Part shown: positions 6,125 to 10,666 of the stretch, in pieces
Position numbering within the stretch: the first letter of the stretch is position 1
Layout of the letters: every line of letters begins with the position of its first letter
NCBI GenBank assembly: GCA_945874515.1
Contig: CAMCHA010000032.1
Span: 1-10,666, forward strand
Direction: 5' to 3'
Length of the DNA: 10,666 nucleotides
Source: Asaia bogorensis
Lineage (GTDB): Bacteria; Pseudomonadota; Alphaproteobacteria; Acetobacterales; Acetobacteraceae
Notes under the pieces: model-generated
Database searches by the model: none
Told to the model about the DNA's origin: nothing
What the model saw: only the letters and a program-made list of their open reading frames with translations
Translations under genes and position numbers: made by a program

Positions 6125-7417
6125 ATGGCCCTTTCCCGCCGCGCCTTCTTTGCCGCTGCCGCGCTGCCCGCAGCCCTTGCTGCACCTCGCCTAGCCCGCG
6201 CCCAAGCGGGTGCTGGGCGCGTTGTCATCATCGGTGGTGGCTTTGGTGGCGCTTCCGCCGCGCGTTTCGCGCGCGACAATTTCCCAGCACTGGACGTTAC
6301 GTTGATTGAACGTAGCCGCAGCTTTACCACTTGCCCCTACGGCAATTTGGTTCTCGCTGGGCGGCGGGACATGAACAGCATCACCTTCGGCTATGAAAAA
6401 CTCGCCGCGCGCGGGGTGCGTGTGGTGCATCAAAGCGTGGTCGCGGTGGATGCCGCGGCGAAGCAAGTCCGGCTCGCGGATGGGGCGCAGGTGCCTTATG
6501 ACCGGCTGATCATGTCGCCTGGCATTGACCTCCGCTGGGGTGCGATTGAAGGCTATGATGAAGCCGCCAGCGAACGCATGCCGCATGGCTGGGTACCATC
6601 ACTGCAACCGATTTCACTGCTGCGCCGTCAGCTTGAAGCCATGCCCGATGGCGGCAGGTTTGTGATGGTGATCCCCGACAATCCCTTCCGCTGCCCGCCC
6701 GGCCCTTATGAGCGGATCAGCATGGTTGCCGATTATCTGAAGCGCGCCAAGCCACGCAGCAAGCTGATTGCACTTGATGCGAAAAACGGGTTTTCGAAGC
6801 AGCCGCTGTTTCAGGATGCATGGGAAGAACTCTACCCCGGCATTATCGAATGGCGCGGCGCTTCCAATGATGGCCGCGTGACGCGGGTGAATGCCGCCGC
6901 CATGGAAGTGGAAACGGAATTCGGCGAAAAGCTGAAGGGTGATGTCGTCAATGTCATTCCCCCGCAAATGGCAGCGAAGATCGCGCGCGATGCGGGGCTT
7001 GCCAATCAATCCGGCTGGTGCCCGATCAAGCCCGCCACCCTGGAGAGCACACAGGTGGAAGGCATTCATGTGCTGGGGGATGCGACCATCGCGGCACCCA
7101 TGCCGAAATCGGGCTTTGTGGCTTCATCCCATGGCAAGCATGCGGTAGCCTGCATTGCCGCATCGCTCGCGGGCCGCGCGCCGCCATCAGCCACCTTCTT
7201 CAACACTTGCTACAGCCATGTTGGGGCTGATTACGGAATCTCCATTGTCGGCGTCTTCCGCCCCGGCGCGACTGGCTTTGCCGAGGTTGAGGGCTCAGGC
7301 GGCGTCAGCCCGCGCAATGCGGCGCTGACCGCGGAACGGCGCAAGGAACATCGCCAGCTTGAAGCGCTTTATGCCGATGGTTGGTATGACAGCGTCACGG
7401 ATGAGATGTTCGGTTAA
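6125..7417 (+). CDS. fccB: Flavocytochrome c sulfide dehydrogenase, flavoprotein subunit
   Basis: This 430-residue periplasmic FAD enzyme oxidises sulfide to sulfur, passing electrons to the cytochrome subunit. A twin-arginine signal (SRRAFF at residues 4-9, Ala-rich core, cut near residue 26-28) fits export of a folded flavoprotein. The FAD-binding loop GGGFGG is at 37-42. Cys70 in TTCPYGN sits where the A. vinosum enzyme binds FAD covalently (Cys42 of the mature protein). Cys190 in FRCPPGPYER and Cys362 in FNTCYSHVG match the redox-active pair Cys161 and Cys337, with a constant offset of about 25-29 residues. HVLGDATIAAPMPKSGFVA near 315-333 is the second FAD-contact region. GGAGG lies nine bases before the ATG. 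It is co-transcribed with fccA. The related SoxF proteins are the close alternative name, but no sox genes are visible. Confidence 0.94.
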   Translation: MALSRRAFFAAAALPAALAAPRLARAQAGAGRVVIIGGGFGGASAARFARDNFPALDVTLIERSRSFTTCPYGNLVLAGRRDMNSITFGYEKLAARGVRVVHQSVVAVDAAAKQVRLADGAQVPYDRLIMSPGIDLRWGAIEGYDEAASERMPHGWVPSLQPISLLRRQLEAMPDGGRFVMVIPDNPFRCPPGPYERISMVADYLKRAKPRSKLIALDAKNGFSKQPLFQDAWEELYPGIIEWRGASNDGRVTRVNAAAMEVETEFGEKLKGDVVNVIPPQMAAKIARDAGLANQSGWCPIKPATLESTQVEGIHVLGDATIAAPMPKSGFVASSHGKHAVACIAASLAGRAPPSATFFNTCYSHVGADYGISIVGVFRPGATGFAEVEGSGGVSPRNAALTAERRKEHRQLEALYADGWYDSVTDEMFG

Positions 7418-7457
7418 GCCGCAAGGCGAGCTTGAATTTTCCATCTGTGCGCGCTTG

Positions 7458-7481
7458 GCTTCGCCGGGGCTACGGCGAAGC
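7458..7481. terminator. Perfect 9-bp hairpin after fccB
   Basis: GCTTCGCCG (7458-7466) and CGGCGAAGC (7473-7481) pair perfectly around the six-base loop GGGCTA, about 40 bases beyond the fccB stop. There is no T-run. It shares its design with the hairpins between convergent genes and may mark the 3' end of the fccAB transcript. Confidence 0.45.
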
Positions 7482-7589
7482 GTGCCTTAACATTGTAGTA
7501 TTGGCCGTCCGCCAATTTGCAAAGCCGCGCTTTGGATGTCACTGCGGATCGTTGGCGCTTTGTCGAGATCGGTTTAGGGTAAGGCACGC
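7480..7589. repeat. 110-bp unit closed by a 10-bp inverted repeat
   Basis: GCGTGCCTTA (7480-7489) and TAAGGCACGC (7580-7589) are exact reverse complements about 90 bases apart. Inside lie two small hairpins, ATTGGC/GCCAAT (7500-7505 with 7511-7516) and CAAAGC/GCTTTG (7520-7525 with 7529-7534). The nested arrangement could be a multi-branched RNA or a small non-coding mobile or repetitive unit. I see no target-site duplication at its ends. Confidence 0.4.
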
Positions 7590-7675
7590 CGCAGCCAGAG
7601 TAAGCGCGCCGCTGACGCCGTTGCGCAAAATATGGCCTATATAGACTTTGCAAAATACTCAAAGGGAGAAACACC

Positions 7676-8632
7676 ATGAAGCTTACCCGCCGCGTGGCAC
7701 TTGCCGCGCCCGCCATCCTTTTCGCTGCCCGCGCCAATGCGCAGGCAGGCTTTCCCAATCGCGCGGTGCGCATGATTGTGCCCTACACGCCAGGCGGCGT
7801 GTCAGACATCACGGCGCGGTTGATTGCCGAACCGCTGGCCGCCGCTTGGGGGCAGCCGGTGCCGGTGGAAAACCGCGCCGGGGCGGATGGCGTGATCGGC
7901 ACGGAAGTCGTGGCGCGCAGCGCGCCGGATGGGCATACGCTTGCCCTTGTATCCGTGGCGCATCCTGTGAACGCAGCCTTCTATCGGCTGCCCTTCGATA
8001 CCATGCGCGACTTTACCTTCATCACCCAAACCACCGTTACGCCTTTGGTGTTGTGTGCGCCGAAAGCCTTTGCACCCAATACGCCTGCTGAATTGGTTGA
8101 ATACGCCAAGCGCAATCCGGGCGTAACCTTTGCCGGCACGGGTGGTGTTGTGCGGTTGGCGCCTGTGCTGTTTGCCGAACGCACCGGGATCAAATTGGAA
8201 AACGTGCCCTATCGCGGCAGCACCCAGGCGCACCCGGATCTGATCGCCAATCGCGTGAACATCATGTTTGACACAGTGCCGGCAGCGCTGCCGCATATTC
8301 AGGCCGGTACCTTGAAGGCGCTTGCCACCACCGGCGCGCGGCGCAGCCCGCAATTGCCTGATGTGCCCACGCTTGGCGAAGCCTTCCTGCCAGGGTTTGA
8401 GGCTTCAACCTGGGGCATGGTCATTGGCCCCGCCGGCCTTCCCGCACCCATTCTGGCCAAGCTGAACGCCGATATCCGTGCCGCGCTGCAAGCGCCAATC
8501 GTGGTGGAACGCCACAAGACTTTGGGCGCTGAGATCACCTCCAACACGTCAGAAGAAATGCGCGCCTTGACGGAATCAGAGATGAAGAAATGGGGCGATG
8601 CCGCGCGGGCGGCGGGCATTCAACCGCAATAA
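7676..8632 (+). CDS. Bug-family tripartite tricarboxylate transporter receptor
   Basis: This 318-residue periplasmic binding protein belongs to the Bug/TctC family (PF03401). The signal peptide MKLTRRVALAAPAILFAARA, with an Arg pair and a cut near residue 20-22, is followed by FPNRAVRMIVPYTPGG. The next family landmarks are VSDITARL, VPVENRAGADG, APDGHTLAL, NVPYRGSTQAHPDL and then LPDVPTLGEAFLPGF. Length and landmark order are normal. GGGAG lies seven bases before the ATG. It is clearly diverged from the Bug protein at 1713-2672, which for example has FAAGGGTDVAAR in place of YTPGGVSDITAR, so the two probably bind different ligands. It follows fccAB by 258 structured bases, so co-transcription is doubtful, and no TctA/TctB gene adjoins it. 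The ligand is not predictable. Confidence 0.95.
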   Translation: MKLTRRVALAAPAILFAARANAQAGFPNRAVRMIVPYTPGGVSDITARLIAEPLAAAWGQPVPVENRAGADGVIGTEVVARSAPDGHTLALVSVAHPVNAAFYRLPFDTMRDFTFITQTTVTPLVLCAPKAFAPNTPAELVEYAKRNPGVTFAGTGGVVRLAPVLFAERTGIKLENVPYRGSTQAHPDLIANRVNIMFDTVPAALPHIQAGTLKALATTGARRSPQLPDVPTLGEAFLPGFEASTWGMVIGPAGLPAPILAKLNADIRAALQAPIVVERHKTLGAEITSNTSEEMRALTESEMKKWGDAARAAGIQPQ

Positions 8633-8647
8633 AAGCCTGTGCCACTC

Positions 8648-8673
8648 GGGGATCGCGTATTGGCGCGATCCCC
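8648..8673. terminator. Bidirectional hairpin between convergent genes
   Basis: GGGGATCGCG (8648-8657) and CGCGATCCCC (8664-8673) form a perfect 10-bp GC-rich stem around TATTGG. It lies in the 50-bp gap between the stop codons of the Bug gene and the rhodanese gene. No T-run follows on either strand, as at 1679-1706. It most likely ends or protects both transcripts. Confidence 0.65.
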
Positions 8674-8682
8674 ATGTGAAGG

Positions 8683-9063
8683 TCAGACCTTTTCGATCTC
8701 GCCGTTGCCATCTACCCAATTCTTGAAGCCGCCCAGATTGCGCACATTGGCATAGCCCATATCATGCAGCGTCTTCAGCACCAGCGCGGAACGCCCGCCG
8801 GATGCGCAATAGGCAACAATGGTCTTGGCGCGATCGAAATTCGCATCATGCAGCGCGGAAGCAGGATCAGCGCGGAATTCCACGAGACCGCGAGGGATTG
8901 CCAGCGCGCCCGGCACCTTGCCGGAAGCCGCGACTTCGGCCGGTTCGCGCACATCCAGAAAAACCACATCGGCGCGGCCGAGCAGGCCCTTCGCTTCATC
9001 TGCGCTGATGCGCGGCACCACGGCTTCGGCGGCGGCGAGCATTTGTTGGACGGTGAGGGTCAT
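8683..9063 (-). CDS. Single-domain rhodanese
   Basis: This 126-residue cytoplasmic protein is one rhodanese domain, able in principle to carry or transfer sulfane sulfur through a cysteine persulfide. The N-terminal strand PRISADEAKGLL leads to VVFLDVREPAEVAASGKVPG (about residues 33-52). The active loop CASGGRS starts at Cys86, with the Arg-Ser end typical of active family members. Then GYANVRNLGGFKNWV closes the domain. Length is normal for a stand-alone rhodanese, and there is no signal peptide. GGGAGAG lies seven bases before the ATG. Nearby fccAB and the cysteine desulfurase make a sulfur-related role attractive, but the gene is on the opposite strand and shows no operon link. Small rhodaneses often have general sulfur-relay or unknown roles. 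Confidence 0.92.
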   Translation of the reverse strand: MTLTVQQMLAAAEAVVPRISADEAKGLLGRADVVFLDVREPAEVAASGKVPGALAIPRGLVEFRADPASALHDANFDRAKTIVAYCASGGRSALVLKTLHDMGYANVRNLGGFKNWVDGNGEIEKV

Positions 9064-9460
9064 GGATCATCTCTCCCTGAATGATGGGCCATCTTAGGCC
9101 GCATCCGGTTGAATCGCACCACCCCTTGAGCGCGCCTTGAGGCCAACAAGCCAAGGACGCGCAGGGGAAGGGTCCATAGGCAAGGCTCAAAGGGGGCGCT
9201 TTCCCAGGGGCCTAGCCTTGCGAAAATCGGTGATCCAGCCTGCCCTGGCCGATCTCGCCGGGGCACCGCGTAACGCCGAGATTCTGTCCTAAGCCGGCAA
9301 GTGTTGCCAAAAACCCACCAATAAGGGGCAAATTAAGGGCCCGCCGCCGCTAAAAACCTGTTCCCAACCCCAACAGCCAATGTCCAGGAGCGCTTTTTAG
9401 TAACCTGATTGTGCCCCTCGTATCGCGCTTTTCAGCGGAACCGTGTATCCCCCCGCCATC
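9064..9460. other. 397-bp gene-free region before the PBP1A gene
   Basis: I see no supported coding frame. The region should carry the promoters of the rhodanese gene (leftward) and of the PBP gene (rightward), but no hexamer pair stands out. Besides the hairpin at 9180-9221 there is a weaker dyad, ATCTCG/CGAGAT (9252-9257 with 9277-9282), and a small hairpin, GGCAA-GTG-TTGCC (9296-9308). A non-coding RNA is possible but unproven. Confidence 0.5.
9180..9221. other. 8-bp inverted repeat with inner hairpin
   Basis: GCAAGGCT (9180-9187) pairs perfectly with AGCCTTGC (9214-9221). Between the arms, AAAG (9190-9193) and CTTT can form a second short stem. It lies roughly midway in the gene-free region, about 120 bases from the rhodanese start and 240 from the PBP start. 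It could be part of a structured leader, a small RNA or an operator. Confidence 0.3.
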
Positions 9461-10666
9461 ATGACTTCGCCTGATTTGCGTGCCGATCAACCTCTCGACC
9501 CCCAGCGCGCCGCGCCCGGGGCTGAGACATCGCGTGCCGAGCCCCCGCCCAAACCCAAAAAGCAAAAAAGCAGGCGGCGCTTCAGCGTGTTTCGCTGGTT
9601 CTTCAGCTTGGTTGCGGCGGTGCTGCTGGCTGGCGGCATTGCGGCCTATGGTGCCTATCATCACTTTGCGCAGGATTTGCCGGATTACAGCTGGCTAGCG
9701 GAATATGAACCCCCGCAAATGAGCCGCATCTACGCCGCCGATAGCCGGCTGATGGCCGAATTGGCGCAGGAACGGCGCATCTTTGTCCCGATCGAAGCCA
9801 TTCCGCAGCGCGTCCAGCAAGCCTTCATTTCGGCCGAGGATCAGCGCTTCCGTGAGCATACCGGCGTTGATCCCTTGGGCATTTTGCGCGCCGTGATGCA
9901 GGCCGCGGAACAATATGGCAGCGGGCGGCGCATGAGTGGTGCTTCCACCATCACCCAGCAAGTCGCGAAGAATATGCTGGTGGGTGCGGATCGGTCCTTC
10001 GCGCGCAAAGCGCGGGAGGCGATTCTGGCGCTACGCATCGAAAAGGCGCTCAGCAAGGATCGCATCCTTGAATTGTATCTGAACGAGATTTTCCTGGGCC
10101 AGCAGGCTTATGGTGTGGCCGCCGCCGCGCAAGTCTATTTCAACAAAAGCCTGGATGAATTGAACCTAGCGGAGACCGCCTATCTGGCAGTGCTGCCCAA
10201 GGCACCGAATAATTACCATCCGATCCGCCGTGCAGAAGCGGCCAAGGCAAGGCGCGATTGGGTGATTGAACGCATGCTGGACGACCGCGCGATCACGCCA
10301 GATGAAGCCCGCGCGGCCCGCGCGGAACCGCTGATGGCGCGGCCCACACGCCGGCTGGATCAATTGCAGGTGGGGCAGCATTTCACCGAAGAAGTGCGGC
10401 GCGAAATGATCCAGCGCTTCGGCGTGGAGCAAACCACCATGGGTGGCTTGGTGGCGCGCACCAGCCTGGACCCCACCATCCAGGCCGCTGCCGAACGCTC
10501 CTTGCGCGATGGGCTGCTGAATTATGATCGCAGGCGGGGCGGCTGGCGTGGCGCGGTGACGCGCATTTCGGCCAGTACCACGGAATGGATGCCGGCGCTG
10601 GCCGATACGGCGCGCCCGGCTGGTGCTTTGCCTGAATGGCGCCTGGCCGTGGTGCTGGAAGTCAGG
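9461..10666 (+). CDS. mrcA: Class A penicillin-binding protein 1A (partial, runs off the right edge)
   Basis: The visible 402 residues form the N-terminal half of a bifunctional peptidoglycan synthase anchored in the inner membrane. A basic, Pro-rich cytoplasmic tail (residues 1-44) is followed by a membrane helix at about 45-68. The GT51 glycosyltransferase domain shows AEDQRFREHTGVDP with catalytic Glu126, then GASTITQQVAKNM (160-172), and ELYLNEIFLGQQAYGV (204-219) with the second key Glu209. After a linker with LDPTIQ (336-341), the sequence enters the region where PBP1A proteins carry an OB-like insertion. The transpeptidase domain with SxxK should lie outside the window. The frame is open to the last base. 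ATG 9461 is preferred, but an in-frame GTG at 9443 with AGCGGAA before it is a real alternative, since the ATG has no good ribosome site. Confidence 0.93.
   Translation, partial: MTSPDLRADQPLDPQRAAPGAETSRAEPPPKPKKQKSRRRFSVFRWFFSLVAAVLLAGGIAAYGAYHHFAQDLPDYSWLAEYEPPQMSRIYAADSRLMAELAQERRIFVPIEAIPQRVQQAFISAEDQRFREHTGVDPLGILRAVMQAAEQYGSGRRMSGASTITQQVAKNMLVGADRSFARKAREAILALRIEKALSKDRILELYLNEIFLGQQAYGVAAAAQVYFNKSLDELNLAETAYLAVLPKAPNNYHPIRRAEAAKARRDWVIERMLDDRAITPDEARAARAEPLMARPTRRLDQLQVGQHFTEEVRREMIQRFGVEQTTMGGLVARTSLDPTIQAAAERSLRDGLLNYDRRRGGWRGAVTRISASTTEWMPALADTARPAGALPEWRLAVVLEVR

Larger units (their letters stand above)
7418..7675. other. Structured spacer between fccB and the second Bug gene
   Basis: No gene is supported in these 258 bases. 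Right after the fccB stop, 7416-7433 can form an AAGC/GCTT stem with a bulge and is followed by AATTTT, a weak terminator candidate. A strong 9-bp hairpin and a 10-bp long-range inverted repeat follow and are listed separately. Near the Bug gene, GCAAAATA occurs twice in direct orientation (7625-7632 and 7650-7657). A TATATA at 7638-7643 may belong to the promoter of the Bug gene, but no matching -35 box is clear. Confidence 0.5.

Noticed and set aside
7414..7773. Minus-strand 119-codon frame covering the spacer after fccB
   Set aside because: It overlaps the start of the Bug gene on the opposite strand. The region is explained better by inverted repeats, and no start signal supports it.
1..10666. 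CRISPR array, prophage, insertion sequence or toxin-antitoxin pair
   Set aside because: I saw no regularly spaced repeats, transposase or integrase motifs, or paired small genes of that type anywhere in the window.

Overview
The window looks like chromosomal DNA of a high-GC alphaproteobacterium. My best guess is an Acetobacteraceae or Rhodospirillales heterotroph. The reasons are two Bug-type solute receptors with arginine-rich export signals, an IscR-like regulator followed directly by a class V cysteine desulfurase, a flavocytochrome c sulfide dehydrogenase pair, and the overall style of the proteins. This is inferred from sequence style, because the window has no rRNA or other marker gene. 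I see no tRNA, CRISPR array, transposase or prophage gene.

Layout. Positions 1-195 hold no gene, only a perfect 13-bp hairpin. A glyoxalase-like VOC protein (196-837, minus) diverges from a hexapeptide-repeat acetyltransferase of the phosphonate-metabolism type (1049-1672, plus). That gene converges on a Bug receptor (1713-2672, minus), with a strong hairpin between the two. Upstream of the Bug receptor is an alpha/beta hydrolase (2774-3442, minus) that ends in a U-tract terminator. A 389-bp divergent region leads to an iscR-like Rrf2 regulator (3832-4293) and a cysteine desulfurase (4300-5388), which form an operon. A doubtful small reading frame follows at 5393-5581. A promoter region with two dyads precedes fccA-fccB (5814-7417). 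A highly structured 258-bp spacer then leads to a second Bug receptor (7676-8632). This converges, across another strong hairpin, on a single-domain rhodanese (8683-9063, minus). After a 397-bp gene-free region, a class A penicillin-binding protein of the PBP1A type (from 9461) runs off the right edge.

How the genes may work together. The middle of the window has a sulfur theme: cysteine desulfurase with its Fe-S regulator, sulfide oxidation by FccAB, and a rhodanese that could handle sulfane sulfur. Only iscR-desulfurase and fccA-fccB are convincing operons. The rest is a mosaic of single transcription units. The two Bug receptors lack adjacent TctA/TctB membrane genes, and the acetyltransferase lacks neighbouring phn genes, so both act away from their usual partners.

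I found no clearly new multi-gene system. The observations most worth checking are the dyads around the fccAB promoter, the structured element after fccB, the overlapping short reading frames ahead of iscR, and a recurring hairpin design (long stem, six-base loop, no U-tract) at gene ends.
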